A stretch of DNA of 64,000 nucleotides from positions 310,001-374,000 of the forward strand of contig NZ_FOMW01000002.1 in the NCBI RefSeq assembly GCF_900112755.1. Reading direction: 5' to 3'. This DNA is from Sulfitobacter brevis. Lineage in GTDB: Bacteria > Pseudomonadota > Alphaproteobacteria > Rhodobacterales > Rhodobacteraceae. The translations under genes and the position numbers were made by a program. Positions 9,520-19,763 of the stretch are shown here, piece by piece. Numbering within the stretch: position 1 is the stretch's first letter; each line of letters begins with the position of its first letter. Under the pieces are notes generated by a model, which saw only the letters and a list, made by a program, of their open reading frames with translations, did no database searches and was not told where the DNA came from.

Positions 9520-10086
9520 TCAGACATGCATGATTTCGCCTTGCTTGGTCTCAAGCGTTTCGTCGATCTGGGCGATGAAACGGTTGGTGATGTCCTGCAC
9601 TTCACCTTCCCAGATCTTCTGATCGTCTTCAGACATTTGGCCATCATTTTTGGCCTTTTTAATCTGATCCATGCCGTCGCGGCGGATGTTGCGGATGCTG
9701 ACGCGGGCGTGTTCGGCGTATTGGCCCGCAACCTTGGTCAACTGGGTGCGGCGCTCTTCGTTCAGCTCGGGGATCGGCAGCATGATAATCGTGCCATTCA
9801 GCTGCGGGTTAATGCCCAGACCGCTTTCACGGATAGCCTTTTCGACCTTACCGACCAGACCTTTGTCCCAGACGTTGATGGTAACCATGCGTGGTTCGGG
9901 CACGTTCACGGTGCCGACCTGATTGATCGGCGTTTTCTGCCCGTAGGCATCGACCATCACCGGCTCCAGCATGGACGCCGAGGCGCGGCCTGTGCGCAGC
10001 GAGGCAAATTCAGTGCGCAAGGAGGCAATAGCGCCGCCCATACGCCGTTCCAGATCGTCGGTATCGAGCATGAATTCTTCTGACAT
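9520..10086 (-). CDS. frr: Ribosome recycling factor
   Basis: 188 residues, near the usual 185. It begins [16 protein letters not shown] with GGAGA six bases before the ATG. It has the conserved LRTGRAS segment, the INVWDKG region of domain II, and a helical C terminus. With EF-G it splits post-termination ribosomes. It follows pyrH in the common order pyrH-frr-uppS-cdsA. Confidence 0.97.
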   Translation of the reverse strand: MSEEFMLDTDDLERRMGGAIASLRTEFASLRTGRASASMLEPVMVDAYGQKTPINQVGTVNVPEPRMVTINVWDKGLVGKVEKAIRESGLGINPQLNGTIIMLPIPELNEERRTQLTKVAGQYAEHARVSIRNIRRDGMDQIKKAKNDGQMSEDDQKIWEGEVQDITNRFIAQIDETLETKQGEIMHV

Positions 10087-10247
10087 GGGGTCTCCGGCAG
10101 TTCGTCATTTTGATTTTTGTCGCCCCGATATAACGCCAAGGCAGGGGCAATGTATAGCCATGGCCCGCCCGCGTCACCGCCGCTTTCGCAAGGCACGATA
10201 TGGAACGCTGGCGGGACAGGTACGGGATCAACCGATGGCAGGGGTGC

Positions 10248-10976
10248 CTAGCCCTGCACCCGCGTATATGTGCCCTGACCGGCAAGAATGCCTTTGAACC
10301 CGCCCGGCTCGTCCAGCGAGAAGACGATGATCGGCAGATTGTTATCGCGCGCCAGAGCAATGGCGCTCGCATCCATCACGCCCAGACGCTTTTGCAGCAC
10401 ATCGTCATAGCTGACGGTGTCATAGCGCTTGGCATCGTCAAATTTATTCGGGTCTTTGTCGTACACGCCATCAACCTTCGTGCCTTTGAAAATCGCCTCA
10501 CAGGACATCTCGTTGGCGCGCAGGGTGGCTGCGGTATCGGTGGTAAAATAGGGGTTACCGGTGCCTGCCGCAAAAATGCAGACGCGCTTTTTCTCAAGGT
10601 GGCGCACGGCACGGCGGCGGATATAGGGCTCGGCCACCTCGTTCATGGTGATGGCGCTGATCACGCGGGTGTGGATGCCAAGCGCCTCCAGCGAAGACTG
10701 CATCGCCAGCGCGTTCATCACCGTGGCCAGCATCCCCATATAGTCAGCCGTGGTCCGCTCCATCCCTTGGGCCGAGCCTTGCAGCCCGCGGAAAATATTG
10801 CCGCCACCAATGACCATACAGATCTCGACACCCAACGAATGCACAGATTGCACCTCGCGGGCGATCCGTTCAACCGTGGGTGGATGCAGGCCAAAACCCT
10901 GATCTCCCATCAGCGCCTCGCCGGAAATTTTCAGCATGACGCGTTTGAAGGTGACTTGGGGGGCGCTGTCCGACAT
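10248..10976 (-). CDS. pyrH: UMP kinase PyrH
   Basis: 242 residues of the amino-acid kinase fold. KISGEALMG (phosphate binding) sits near the N terminus and GGGNIFRG near residue 57. [10 protein letters not shown] segment and a D-K-D-P motif ([11 protein letters not shown]) follow. It phosphorylates UMP to UDP for pyrimidine supply and is hexameric in bacteria. It is the first gene of the minus-strand block, divergent from miaA across 85 bp, which must hold both promoters. The 161 bp before frr shows no gene. Confidence 0.97.
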   Translation of the reverse strand: MSDSAPQVTFKRVMLKISGEALMGDQGFGLHPPTVERIAREVQSVHSLGVEICMVIGGGNIFRGLQGSAQGMERTTADYMGMLATVMNALAMQSSLEALGIHTRVISAITMNEVAEPYIRRRAVRHLEKKRVCIFAAGTGNPYFTTDTAATLRANEMSCEAIFKGTKVDGVYDKDPNKFDDAKRYDTVSYDDVLQKRLGVMDASAIALARDNNLPIIVFSLDEPGGFKGILAGQGTYTRVQG

Positions 10977-11061
10977 GTTTTTACCTTTGGGTTTTCATTT
11001 TGGGGCAAACTGTCGCAAATGGGGCCAATTATCAATCCATCGCTGACGCTCAAGGACAGAA

Positions 11062-11946
11062 ATGCCTGCTAAAAAAGCCCATACCGACCTGATCAGCATG
11101 ATATCGCCCAATCAACACGTGCTGATCGCGGGGCCGACGGCCTCAGGGAAGTCGGCGCTGGCGCTGGAAGTTGCCGAAGCGCAGGGCGGTGTGATCGTGA
11201 ATGCCGATGCCAGTCAGGTCTATGATTGCTGGCGTCTGTTGACCGCGCGTCCTTCGGAGGCAGAGAGCGCCCGCGCCCCGCACAAGCTCTATGGTCATGT
11301 CGCCGCGACCGATCTTTATTCCACCGGCCATTGGCTACGCGAAGTCACGAAACTGCTCGACGAAGGTCAGCGGTGCATCGTGACGGGCGGCACCGGCCTT
11401 TACTTCACCGCGCTGACCAAAGGCTTAGCCGAAATTCCTGCCACCCCTGCAGAGGTACGCGTGCAGGGCAACACCTTCTCGCTGGAGGAGCTGCTGGCGG
11501 GCGTGGACGCGGAAACGCAATCGCGCATCGACACGCGCAACCCCGCGCGGGTGCAACGCGCATGGGAAGTGCAGCAGGCAACGGGGCGCGGCTTGGCCGC
11601 GTGGCAGGATGATACCGCGCCACCCGCCCTGCCCCTCAGCGCCGCATTCCCGATCGTGTTCGATGTAGACAAAGTCCATTTGAACGACCGCATCGCGCAG
11701 CGCTTTGATCTTATGCTCGACGCAGGTGCTCTGGCGGAGGTGGCAGCCGTACGGCCAGACTATGACCCTGACTTGCCCGCGCACCGCGCCATCGGCGTGC
11801 CAGAGTTGATGGCCCACCTCGAAGGCCGGCTCAGCCTTGAAGAAGCACGCATGGCTGCCGTGATCGCGACACGGCAATTCGCCAAGCGCCAACGCACGTG
11901 GATGCGCAGTAAAATGTCCGACTGGCATAAGGTAATGCCTGATTAA
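11062..11946 (+). CDS. miaA: tRNA dimethylallyltransferase MiaA
   Basis: 294 residues. The P-loop [11 protein letters not shown] lies at about residue 24 and the DASQVYDCW substrate motif follows, with the [11 protein letters not shown] segment and an [14 protein letters not shown]-terminal motif. It adds the dimethylallyl group to A37 of tRNAs reading UNN codons. AAGGAC four bases before the ATG supports the start. It is slightly shorter than E. coli MiaA, as in other alphaproteobacteria. Confidence 0.95.
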   Translation: MPAKKAHTDLISMISPNQHVLIAGPTASGKSALALEVAEAQGGVIVNADASQVYDCWRLLTARPSEAESARAPHKLYGHVAATDLYSTGHWLREVTKLLDEGQRCIVTGGTGLYFTALTKGLAEIPATPAEVRVQGNTFSLEELLAGVDAETQSRIDTRNPARVQRAWEVQQATGRGLAAWQDDTAPPALPLSAAFPIVFDVDKVHLNDRIAQRFDLMLDAGALAEVAAVRPDYDPDLPAHRAIGVPELMAHLEGRLSLEEARMAAVIATRQFAKRQRTWMRSKMSDWHKVMPD

Positions 11947-12022
11947 CTATTACCATAATTCGACTTTACGTATCATCTTCTCTGTGTAAATCTGACGCTA
12001 TCTTTCACAATAGCGACATCCT

Positions 12023-12811
12023 ATGACGCATGCGCCGTCGCCAAACATCGCTGTGCAAACCTTGGCGCAACTTAGCGGCGGGCAAGACTGGCGGCTGACA
12101 CTGGCCCATGATCGGCCCGTGCATCTGCTTATCTGGGTCGTGCGCGGCCAAGGGCGGGTTCTGCTCGACGGGCAGCGGCGCGGTTTGGGCACACACAACG
12201 CGCTCTGGATCCCCGCGGGTTCGCTTTTTGCGCTGGATCTTGGGCGGCAGAGCATGGGCCAATCGGTGTCGATCCCCGTCGACAGCCCGCTGCGCCTGCC
12301 AGAAATCCCCCGCCAGCTCCGCATCCGGGATGTGCATGTGCAATCGGAGCTCTCCTCGATCATCGAAACCGCGCAACGCGAGCAATCCTCGAACCGGCCG
12401 CTGCGGCAAGATGCGCTGGAGGCCTATTCGGCGTTAATGTCGGTCTGGCTGCGCCGCCAGATCGCTTTGGACGAACATATCCCTGACAAACGCAATGCCG
12501 CCGCCCGCCTCTCTGCTGCGTTCTGCGCGATGGTGACTGAAAGGTATCGCAGCGGTGCGACAATGGCGGAATATGCTGCCTATTTGGGGATCACCCCCAC
12601 CCACCTGACTCGCGCGGTCAAAGCAGCAACGGGAAAAACGGCGGCGGATATGCTGACCGAGCGGATTTTATTCGAAGCCCGCGCCCTATTGGTGCAGACC
12701 CGCGAGCCTGCCTGTGACATCGCACGGCACCTCGGATTCGGGTCAGCGGCCTATTTCACCCGCTTTATCCAGCACCATACCGGCAAACCGCCCAGTAAAC
12801 TCCGTGGTTGA
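12023..12811 (+). CDS. AraC-family transcriptional regulator
   Basis: 262 residues. The N-terminal half is a cupin-like sensing domain (LIWVVRGQGRVLLDG ... LWIPAGSLFALDL), and the C-terminal 95 residues hold two helix-turn-helix units ending in a typical AraC signature (DIARHLGFGSAAYFTRFIQ). This build usually acts as an activator or repressor of an adjacent operon responding to a small ligand. The downstream ABC importer is the nearest candidate target (inference). No clear Shine-Dalgarno is visible before the ATG, so the start is approximate. Confidence 0.88.
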   Translation: MTHAPSPNIAVQTLAQLSGGQDWRLTLAHDRPVHLLIWVVRGQGRVLLDGQRRGLGTHNALWIPAGSLFALDLGRQSMGQSVSIPVDSPLRLPEIPRQLRIRDVHVQSELSSIIETAQREQSSNRPLRQDALEAYSALMSVWLRRQIALDEHIPDKRNAAARLSAAFCAMVTERYRSGATMAEYAAYLGITPTHLTRAVKAATGKTAADMLTERILFEARALLVQTREPACDIARHLGFGSAAYFTRFIQHHTGKPPSKLRG

Positions 12812-13135
12812 ATCCAACGTTTACGGCAGACCGATGTCGTTTTTTGACCGGTGCTATGTCGTAAATATTACATCAAACGGCGGAACATGACATTGACCTG
12901 ATGCGATGCTTCATGCCTGATGGGAAAACCAAACGCTGATCGAACCTTACGTTTTGCGCGTTTCTATCACCGCGAGAAAGCGTCGGTTCGGGCAGATGAA
13001 TACATCTCTCGACGTCTCTGTCGCCCGACCTATCTGGCATGGGCGGATCGGGGCGACCGGTCGGAAAAGACCGTAAGGTCTCATCAATAAGAACTGGCGG
13101 GACCAACCCGACAGGCCACGCAACAGGGGCACTTC
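12812..13135. other. Intergenic region before the ABC importer
   Basis: 324 bp without a convincing gene on either strand. It contains a short inverted repeat CGGTC-N6-GACCG (13058-13073) about 60 bp before the permease start, and probably the ABC operon promoter. A binding-protein gene, usual at this place, is absent and no remnant of one was recognised. Confidence 0.5.
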
Positions 13136-14221
13136 ATGGGAATATTCATTCTGCGTCGTCTGGGCGTGATGTTGCTGACGGCGCTTTGCCTGACCTTCAT
13201 CGTGTTCTGGTTGACCAACCTTTATCCAAATCTTGAAAAGCTCGCCAAAACCCAAGGCAACTTTCGCATGTCAGACGCGGCCGTGGAAAGTTATCTGGGC
13301 AACCGTGGCTATCTGCAACCGACTTGGGACAAGTTTGGCGAATGGCTTGGCGTCATGCCCGGTTGGGTGACCGAAACCGAAGACGGCAAGGTTTTTGGCC
13401 GCTGTTTTCAAGACGGCACGCCGGAAGAGGAGCGCGCCACCTTTTGCGGCATCCTGCAAGGCGACTGGGGTGTTTCGACAGTCTTTAAGGATGATGTAAG
13501 CAGCACATTGCTGACGCGGCTGGCCCTGACCGGAAAGCTGATGCTTTGGGTCTTGATCCTGATGGTGCCGACCGCCCTGATTGTCGGGGTGCTGGCGGGG
13601 ATGAAAGAGGGCTCGAAGCTTGACCGCTCGCTCTCGACCTTCTCCATCGCGACCACGGCGACGCCTGAGTATGTCTCGGGGGTGATCTTCATTGCTGTGC
13701 TGGCATCATCGCGGTTCGGAATATCACCGTGGCTGGCGGATATGGGCTGGATCGACAGCAAGACCCTTTTTCTCGGCTCTGCGACTTCTGCGATGGAGGA
13801 CGCGAATTTCTGGAATTTCTTCCTGCCGGTGCTGACGATCTCGCTCTATGGCATGGGCTATATCGCGCGGATGACGCGGGCCAGCATGACCGAGGTGATG
13901 ACCGCCCAATATATCCGCACCGCGCGGCTGAAGGGGGTCAAGTTCTCGGACATTGTGCTGAAGCACGCGTTGCGCAACGCGCTGATCGCGCCGTTCACGG
14001 TGATCATGCTGCAAATTCCGTGGCTGTTGAACGGTGTAGTGATTGTCGAAACCTTGTTCAATTACAAAGGCTTTGGCTGGCTGCTGGTACAAGCGGCTTC
14101 CAACAATGACATCGAACTGCTGCTGGCGGTTTCGGTGGTCTCGGTCGTGGTGGTTTTGGTGACGCAGCTGATTTCGGATATCGGCTATGTCTACCTGAAC
14201 CCGCGCATCCGAATTACTTAA
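13136..14221 (+). CDS. ABC transporter permease, peptide/YejB type
   Basis: 361 residues. The N terminus MGIFILRRLGVMLLTALCLTF is the classic start of DppB/YejB-like permeases. A long periplasmic section lies between the first and second membrane helices (about residues 35-125), and a BPD_transp_1 domain with five further helices follows. The ATPase-coupling EAA-like loop reads YIRTARLKGVKFSDIVLKHALRNAL. It is the first gene of a permease-permease-ATPase operon, with 6 bp to the next gene. Substrate is probably peptides or related compounds; it cannot be fixed without the binding protein. Confidence 0.9.
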   Translation: MGIFILRRLGVMLLTALCLTFIVFWLTNLYPNLEKLAKTQGNFRMSDAAVESYLGNRGYLQPTWDKFGEWLGVMPGWVTETEDGKVFGRCFQDGTPEEERATFCGILQGDWGVSTVFKDDVSSTLLTRLALTGKLMLWVLILMVPTALIVGVLAGMKEGSKLDRSLSTFSIATTATPEYVSGVIFIAVLASSRFGISPWLADMGWIDSKTLFLGSATSAMEDANFWNFFLPVLTISLYGMGYIARMTRASMTEVMTAQYIRTARLKGVKFSDIVLKHALRNALIAPFTVIMLQIPWLLNGVVIVETLFNYKGFGWLLVQAASNNDIELLLAVSVVSVVVVLVTQLISDIGYVYLNPRIRIT

Positions 14222-14227
14222 GGGAGA

Positions 14228-15700
14228 ATGGACATGGAACCACTTACATGGACCGGCTCTCTGAGCTTTCTCAATATCCTCTTCCAAGGGGCACTGGTTT
14301 TGCTGATGCTGATGGTCGTGGTACAAATTCTGGTGTCGTTCTTTGCCACCGTGGGCGCGCGCGCGGTTAATCCGGACGGCTCCCTATCGGCGAGCAGCGG
14401 CGTATCGGGCTTTGTCGGGATGATCGTGAACGGGCTCTTCTGGATCACACTGGGGCTGCTGCTGGTCTATCTTGCGGGCGGCTTCATGATGGGCACCAAT
14501 GCCGGTATCATCGGCGCTGTGTCGCGGCAGATGCTGCCGGTATGGCTGGCGTTGGTGGTGACCTTCATTCTGTCGATCACCTACAAGCGCAAGCTGGGGC
14601 TATATGGCAAGCTGTTTGACAGCACGGTCGGGATGATCGGTTTCGCCATTGTGATGTTCTGGGTGTTCACCGGCATTTTCGGCGGCGTGTTCGATATTCT
14701 GGTGACCCATGACAGCCTGAGCCAGATGTCAGGGATGAAAAACAAACTGCCCGGCACGCCTTTGGCACGGGCGGGCGAAGAGGAATTCCAGTGGTTTCTG
14801 CTGGGCGGTGACAACCTTGCGCGCGATGTTTTCAGCCGGCTCATCAAAGGCTCGTGGGTGGTGGTGCAGATTGCACCGTTGGCGACGCTCTTTGCCTTTA
14901 TGGTGGGGATCACATTGGGATTGCCTGCGGGATATTATGGCGGGCGTCTGGATACATTTCTGTCGTTTCTGGCGAACCTCATCCTCGCGTTTCCGGTGAT
15001 CTTGCTGTTTTATCTGCTGGTTACGCCCGAGATCGTGCAAACCGGCATACCCAACTATATGGCGGTTTTCCTGTTTGTGTTCCCTCTGGTGTTCGTCACA
15101 ATCTTGCTGAACTCGCGCTACTACACGCAACCGTCGTTTCGCACGCCGCTGCTGTTTGTGGTGTTGGGAGTGTTGGGATGGCTCTATCTCTCGCTGGTCT
15201 CGACAAACGGTGCGATTGTCGACGCGCCGACCTACCGTATTCCGGGGCTTCCGGCGGTAATTGATCTTTTTGACATCGATCCGGGCATTCTGGTGGTCTT
15301 TGTGTCAGTGGTTTTCGTCAATTCGCCTACCGTGTTCCGGATCGTGCGGGGCCTCGCGATGGACATCAAGACCCGCGATTATGTCGCGGCGGCGCAGACC
15401 CGCGGTGAAGGTCCGTGGTACATCATGCTGTGGGAGATTTTGCCGAACGCCCGTGGACCGCTAATCGTCGATTTTTGTTTGCGAATTGGCTATACCACCA
15501 TCCTGCTGGGCACCTTGGGCTTTTTCGGCTTGGGGCTGGAATCTGAGAGCCCTGACTGGGGCAGCACAATCAATGCGGGACGCAGGCTGTTGTCGCTTTA
15601 TCCACATGCCGCCATCGCACCGGCGCTGGCGTTGTTGAGCCTTGTGCTGGGGCTGAACCTTTTGGCGGACGGGTTGCGCGAAGAATCTTTGCGCGATTGA
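14228..15700 (+). CDS. ABC transporter permease, peptide/YejE type, long form
   Basis: 490 residues, longer than typical DppC/YejE (about 300-340). The extra length comes from three or four N-terminal membrane helices before the OppC-like region and an expanded middle section. The C-terminal half carries the permease core with the coupling loop DYVAAAQTRGEGPWYIMLWEILPNARGP, followed by a GFFGLGLESESPDWGS ending as in DppC proteins. It starts 6 bp after the first permease. Long forms of this kind occur in Roseobacter importers (from memory, not checked here). Confidence 0.88.
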   Translation: MDMEPLTWTGSLSFLNILFQGALVLLMLMVVVQILVSFFATVGARAVNPDGSLSASSGVSGFVGMIVNGLFWITLGLLLVYLAGGFMMGTNAGIIGAVSRQMLPVWLALVVTFILSITYKRKLGLYGKLFDSTVGMIGFAIVMFWVFTGIFGGVFDILVTHDSLSQMSGMKNKLPGTPLARAGEEEFQWFLLGGDNLARDVFSRLIKGSWVVVQIAPLATLFAFMVGITLGLPAGYYGGRLDTFLSFLANLILAFPVILLFYLLVTPEIVQTGIPNYMAVFLFVFPLVFVTILLNSRYYTQPSFRTPLLFVVLGVLGWLYLSLVSTNGAIVDAPTYRIPGLPAVIDLFDIDPGILVVFVSVVFVNSPTVFRIVRGLAMDIKTRDYVAAAQTRGEGPWYIMLWEILPNARGPLIVDFCLRIGYTTILLGTLGFFGLGLESESPDWGSTINAGRRLLSLYPHAAIAPALALLSLVLGLNLLADGLREESLRD

Positions 15701-15713
15701 GATTTGGGGACCG

Positions 15714-15732
15714 CCGGGGGCGCTGCCCCCGG
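15714..15732. repeat. GC-rich palindromic intergenic element
   Basis: Perfect 8-bp stem CCGGGGGC / GCCCCCGG with a GCT loop, followed by a GGTTTATTTGGCCAACTGAAGA tail and a second run of G/C symmetry (about 15768-15780). This block sits between the permease and ATPase genes of one operon. Its form resembles widely scattered Roseobacter intergenic repeats (recollection). It may act as an mRNA stability or attenuation hairpin. Confidence 0.6.
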
Positions 15733-15814
15733 ACCCCCGGGGTTTATTTGGCCAACTGAAGAGGTTTGGGGGAATGCCCCCCCTCTGACGGGCGGCTCCG
15801 ACAGGAGAAAGACT

Positions 15815-17902
15815 ATGGTCAAGACAGATTATGACGGCCCGATCCTGGAGATTGACCGGTTGTCGATTTCGTTTTTTACCCGCCTGCGGGAAATTCCTGC
15901 GGTGATGGATTTTTCGGCCTCGGTGATGCCGGGTGAAGCCTTGGGGCTGGTCGGGGAATCGGGCTGTGGCAAGTCTACCGTTGCCTTGGGGGTGATGCAG
16001 GATCTGGGCAAGAACGGGCGGGTTGTTGGCGGTTCGATCAAGTTCAAAGGCCGCGATTTGAGCGAGATGACCCCAGCCGAGTTGCGCGATATTCGCGGCA
16101 GCGAGATTGCGATGATCTATCAAGAGCCGATGGCGAGCCTGAACCCTGCGATGCGCATTGGCCAGCAATTGATGGAAGTGCCGATGATCCACTCCGGCAT
16201 GAGCGAAAAAGACGCTCGTGCACGGGCGTTGCAGGTGGTGACGGACGTGAAGCTGCCCGACCCCGAGCGGATTTTGAAAGCTTATCCGCATCAGCTTTCA
16301 GGTGGGCAACAGCAGCGTATTGTCATTGCGATGGCATTGATGTCGGAGCCGTCGCTGTTGATTTTGGACGAACCAACCACGGCGCTGGATGTGACCGTGG
16401 AGGCCGCCGTGGTCGAGCTGGTCAAGGATCTGGGAAAGAAATACGGCACCTCGATGCTGTTCATCAGCCATAACCTCGGGTTGGTATTGGAGACATGTGA
16501 CCGGATTTGCGTGATGTATTCCGGCGAGGCGGTAGAGCGCGGCTCCATCGAGGATGTGTTCGACGAGATGCAGCACCCCTATACACAAGCGCTGTTCCGG
16601 TCGATCCCGCTGCCGGGAGCGGATAAGAATACCCGACCGCTGATTGCCATTCCGGGGAACTTCCCCCTGCCCCACGAACGGCCCAAGGGCTGTAACTTTG
16701 GGCCGCGTTGCGACTATTTCCAAGCCGGACGTTGTGACGCGGCGCCGATCCCGATGGAGCATGTGCGCGGTGATGACCGGCACCATACGCGGTGCATCCG
16801 CTATGACGAGATCGACTGGAAAGCCCCGCCGATTTTGGCGGATGTGAAGTCAAAAGGTGCCGTCGGGGATGTGATCCTGCGGATGGACAAGCTCAAGAAG
16901 TATTACCAGGTCGCGGCCAATGCGATGTTTGGCGGCGGCAACACCAAAGTGGTCAAGGCCAACGAAGAGCTGACCTTTGAGGCGCGTGAAAGTGAAACGC
17001 TGGCGATAGTCGGCGAATCCGGCTGCGGAAAATCGACCTTTGCCAAGGTGTTGATGGGGCTTGAGACTGCGACCGAGGGTCAGGTCTTGCTTGATGGCAA
17101 GAACATCGGCGATGTGCCGATCGAGCGGCGGACAACGCAGAACGTTGCGGATATCCAGATGGTGTTCCAGAACCCCTTTGACACGCTTAACCCGTCAATG
17201 ACTGTAGGGCGGCAGATTATTCGGGCTTTGGAGATCTTCAAAATCGGCAAGAACGAGGCCGAGCGGCGGCAGCGAATGCTGGAACTGCTGGATCTGGTGA
17301 AACTGCCGCGCGAATTTGCAACCCGCATGCCGAGACAGCTGTCAGGCGGGCAAAAGCAACGGGTCGGCATCGCGCGTGCCTTTGCGGGGGATGCGCGGAT
17401 TGTGGTCGCCGATGAGCCGGTATCAGCGCTTGATGTATCGGTTCAGGCCGCAGTGACCGATCTGCTGATGGAAATCCAGCGCGAGCAGAAGACAACCCTG
17501 CTGTTTATCAGCCACGATCTGTCGATTGTGCGCTATCTCAGCGACCGCGTTATGGTGATGTATCTAGGCCATGTGGTGGAGCTTGGTACGACCGATCAGG
17601 TCTTTGCCCCGCCCTATCACCCTTATACCGAAGCGTTGCTGTCGGCGGTGCCGATTGCCGACACCAAAGTGAAGAAAAAACATATCGTATTGGAAGGCGA
17701 TGTACCTTCGGCGATGAATCCACCGCCGGGATGCCCGTTCCAGACGCGGTGCCGCTGGAAGTCGCAGGTGCCGGGTGATCTGTGCGAGACAGTCGTGCCG
17801 CCGCTGCGGTTTCTGGCCGAGGGGCATCAGGTGAAATGCCATCTCAGTCAGGAGAAGTTTGACGAGATGGAGCCGGTGATCGAAGTCGTCGCCGCAGAAT
17901 AG
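15815..17902 (+). CDS. Double ATP-binding ABC subunit (YejF/DppDF-type fusion)
   Basis: 695 residues from the ATG at 15815, with AGGAGA upstream. There are two complete nucleotide-binding domains. The first has GESGCGKST, LSGGQQQR and LDEPTTALD; the second has GESGCGKST, LSGGQKQR and ADEPVSALD. Each is followed by an oligopeptide-type C-terminal extension with a cysteine cluster (CNFGPRCDYFQAGRC; CPFQTRCRW), which in this family can bind an iron-sulfur cluster. One chain can thus energise both permeases. It is separated from the second permease by 114 bp of GC-rich repeat sequence but is clearly part of the same operon. Confidence 0.93.
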   Translation: MVKTDYDGPILEIDRLSISFFTRLREIPAVMDFSASVMPGEALGLVGESGCGKSTVALGVMQDLGKNGRVVGGSIKFKGRDLSEMTPAELRDIRGSEIAMIYQEPMASLNPAMRIGQQLMEVPMIHSGMSEKDARARALQVVTDVKLPDPERILKAYPHQLSGGQQQRIVIAMALMSEPSLLILDEPTTALDVTVEAAVVELVKDLGKKYGTSMLFISHNLGLVLETCDRICVMYSGEAVERGSIEDVFDEMQHPYTQALFRSIPLPGADKNTRPLIAIPGNFPLPHERPKGCNFGPRCDYFQAGRCDAAPIPMEHVRGDDRHHTRCIRYDEIDWKAPPILADVKSKGAVGDVILRMDKLKKYYQVAANAMFGGGNTKVVKANEELTFEARESETLAIVGESGCGKSTFAKVLMGLETATEGQVLLDGKNIGDVPIERRTTQNVADIQMVFQNPFDTLNPSMTVGRQIIRALEIFKIGKNEAERRQRMLELLDLVKLPREFATRMPRQLSGGQKQRVGIARAFAGDARIVVADEPVSALDVSVQAAVTDLLMEIQREQKTTLLFISHDLSIVRYLSDRVMVMYLGHVVELGTTDQVFAPPYHPYTEALLSAVPIADTKVKKKHIVLEGDVPSAMNPPPGCPFQTRCRWKSQVPGDLCETVVPPLRFLAEGHQVKCHLSQEKFDEMEPVIEVVAAE

Positions 17903-17918
17903 CCTGTGCAATAGAATA

Positions 17919-17948
17919 AGGCGCGAACCGGGGGAGCGGTTCGCGCCT
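17919..17948. terminator. Hairpin after ABC operon
   Basis: An 11-bp perfect stem (AGGCGCGAACC / GGTTCGCGCCT) with an eight-base loop, 17 bp after the ATPase stop. The following sequence is GCTTTCAAC, only a weak T run, so termination is likely but not certain. Confidence 0.7.
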
Positions 17949-18147
17949 GCTTTCAACCTAGCATGCGGGACGTCACGACAGGTTGAAACTTGAACCGGCA
18001 TATTGGTGAATGTCGTTGCCGGCGTTCACAATAGAACACCGTATCAGGACGTTATGTTCCATACTACGCGACTTGCGGGCCCAGTTTTGAAGGGACCCGC
18101 CGCCTAGCGGAGATGATCTGCTATAATTTAATAGTAAATGCAGGGAG

Positions 18148-18747
18148 TTAGCTGCCCGTAATAACTTTCACATAATTACGTGTTTCGGCATAGGGTGGCA
18201 CGCCGCCGTACTTCTTTACCGCACCTGGACCAGCATTATAGGCCGCCAGTGCCAGCCGCCAACTTCCGAATGCGCGGTATTGTTGCTTGAGGTACCGTGC
18301 CCCGCCTTCGATATTTTGTGTCGGGTCATAGGCATCCACACCCAGACCGCGCGCGGTACCAGGCATCAACTGGGTCAGCCCCATCGCACCCCTGTGGGAT
18401 TTGGCGCCTGCGTTCCAGCCACTTTCCTGCTGGATCAGGCGCAAAAATAAATCGGCAGGGATGCCGTGACGATTGGCGGCTTCACGGGCAAGCTCAAGAT
18501 AGACGCCGCGATACTTGCCGCGATATTCAGGCGTCTGCTCGTCCCAGCGGGTTGGGGTGACCACCTTCGGCGGCTGCAGCCGGACCGACGCGGAGTACTG
18601 CTTTGACGCGCGACTATCGAGCACTTTGGTCTGCGAGGCAAACATCGCTGTGCGTTTTTTGGAGGAGAACAGATCAGCGGATGCCGATGTGCCAACCAGC
18701 AAAGCAAGCCCAGCGGCCATCGCTCCTGCGACTGTGGTTTTCTGCAT
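18148..18747 (-). CDS. Lytic transglycosylase, SLT domain
   Basis: 199 residues. It has a signal peptide (to TSASA), a linker of about 60 residues and a C-terminal SLT domain. The catalytic glutamate lies in [22 protein letters not shown] and [14 protein letters not shown] are the other family motifs. It cleaves peptidoglycan to 1,6-anhydro products in the periplasm. It stands alone, convergent with the ABC operon and divergent from ssb, so it is probably expressed from its own promoter. Confidence 0.93.
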   Translation of the reverse strand: MQKTTVAGAMAAGLALLVGTSASADLFSSKKRTAMFASQTKVLDSRASKQYSASVRLQPPKVVTPTRWDEQTPEYRGKYRGVYLELAREAANRHGIPADLFLRLIQQESGWNAGAKSHRGAMGLTQLMPGTARGLGVDAYDPTQNIEGGARYLKQQYRAFGSWRLALAAYNAGPGAVKKYGGVPPYAETRNYVKVITGS

Positions 18748-18971
18748 CGATCTGACGCCTCCGTCCGTTTCGCTTGCAGCGTTATAACAAAATTAACCAT
18801 TCCTGCCATCCCTTGATCGGGTGGGCATTCGGGCAGGTCAGACTGCGTGCTGCAAAACTTGGCTAGGGATGTGACAGAGGTCGTGGAAACCTGAGATTAA
18901 CCCCGATATAAGGGCTCGAACCAACCTGCGCGGATTCGCGCTGACATATTTAGACCAACCAAGGGGGCGAC

Positions 18972-19487
18972 ATGGCCGGCTCAGTCAACAAAGTGATCCT
19001 AATCGGCAATCTGGGGCGCGACCCTGAAGTGCGCAGCTTTCAGAATGGCGGCAAGGTGTGCAACCTGCGCATCGCGACTTCTGAAACCTGGAAAGACCGC
19101 AACACCGGCGAGCGCCGCGAAAAGACCGAATGGCATTCGGTTGCGATTTTTCAGGAGGGCCTTGTTCGCATCGCCGAGCAATACCTCAAGAAAGGCAGCA
19201 AGGTTTACATCGAAGGCCAGTTGCAGACGCGCAAGTGGCAGAACCAAGAGGGCAAGGACCAGTACAGCACCGAGGTTGTGCTGCAGGGCTTTGGCGGCAC
19301 ACTGACCATGCTGGACGGCCCAAGCGGCGGCTCTGGTGGCGGCGGCGGCAACAATGACAACTATGGCGGCGGCCAGTCCTCCGGCGGCGGTTATGATGGC
19401 GGCTATGACAGCGGCCCGTCGAATAATAACAACAGCGGTGGCGGCGGTGGCTCGTCGCGCGATATCGACGACGAGATTCCATTTTAA
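18972..19487 (+). CDS. ssb: Single-stranded DNA-binding protein
   Basis: 171 residues. An N-terminal OB fold ([21 protein letters not shown] to about residue 110) is followed by a long glycine/asparagine-rich flexible linker and the acidic tip DDEIPF that binds partner proteins. A GGGGGC box precedes the ATG. The linker is encoded by GGC-rich repeats. It functions in replication, repair and recombination. Confidence 0.97.
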   Translation: MAGSVNKVILIGNLGRDPEVRSFQNGGKVCNLRIATSETWKDRNTGERREKTEWHSVAIFQEGLVRIAEQYLKKGSKVYIEGQLQTRKWQNQEGKDQYSTEVVLQGFGGTLTMLDGPSGGSGGGGGNNDNYGGGQSSGGGYDGGYDSGPSNNNNSGGGGGSSRDIDDEIPF

Positions 19488-19645
19488 TCGAGAAATACCA
19501 GTCAACTCTTAAAATCCAACGGCTGGCATGACGTAGGTTAAGAGCTTACGCAGATTTGGAACACTTGAACGGCAGATCCACTCTCACGAACAGTGCCGTA
19601 GCCAGGTGGTATTCTTGATATCGAAAACAACCTGGATCTGATAAT

Positions 19646-19682
19646 AAGCGCCTGTCCCTCTTAATTGAGGCGACAGGCGCTT
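19646..19682 (+). terminator. Terminator downstream of ssb
   Basis: AAGCGCCTGTC pairs with GACAGGCGCTT; an inner CCTC/GAGG extension carries one bulge. TTTTCCCT follows on the plus strand. It lies about 160 bp after the ssb stop, and nothing gene-like was seen between. It may also serve the convergent Hint-domain gene. Confidence 0.75.
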
Positions 19683-19763
19683 TTCCCTCCTGCCCCATAT
19701 GTCAAAACTTCAATTGCTACAGTGAGATCGTCGCTGCCGCAGTATATCAGCAGGGACGCAGGA

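Noticed and set aside
19186..19505. Minus-strand frames across ssb
   Set aside because: Produced by the glycine-rich linker of ssb read backwards; no ribosome binding site or domain.
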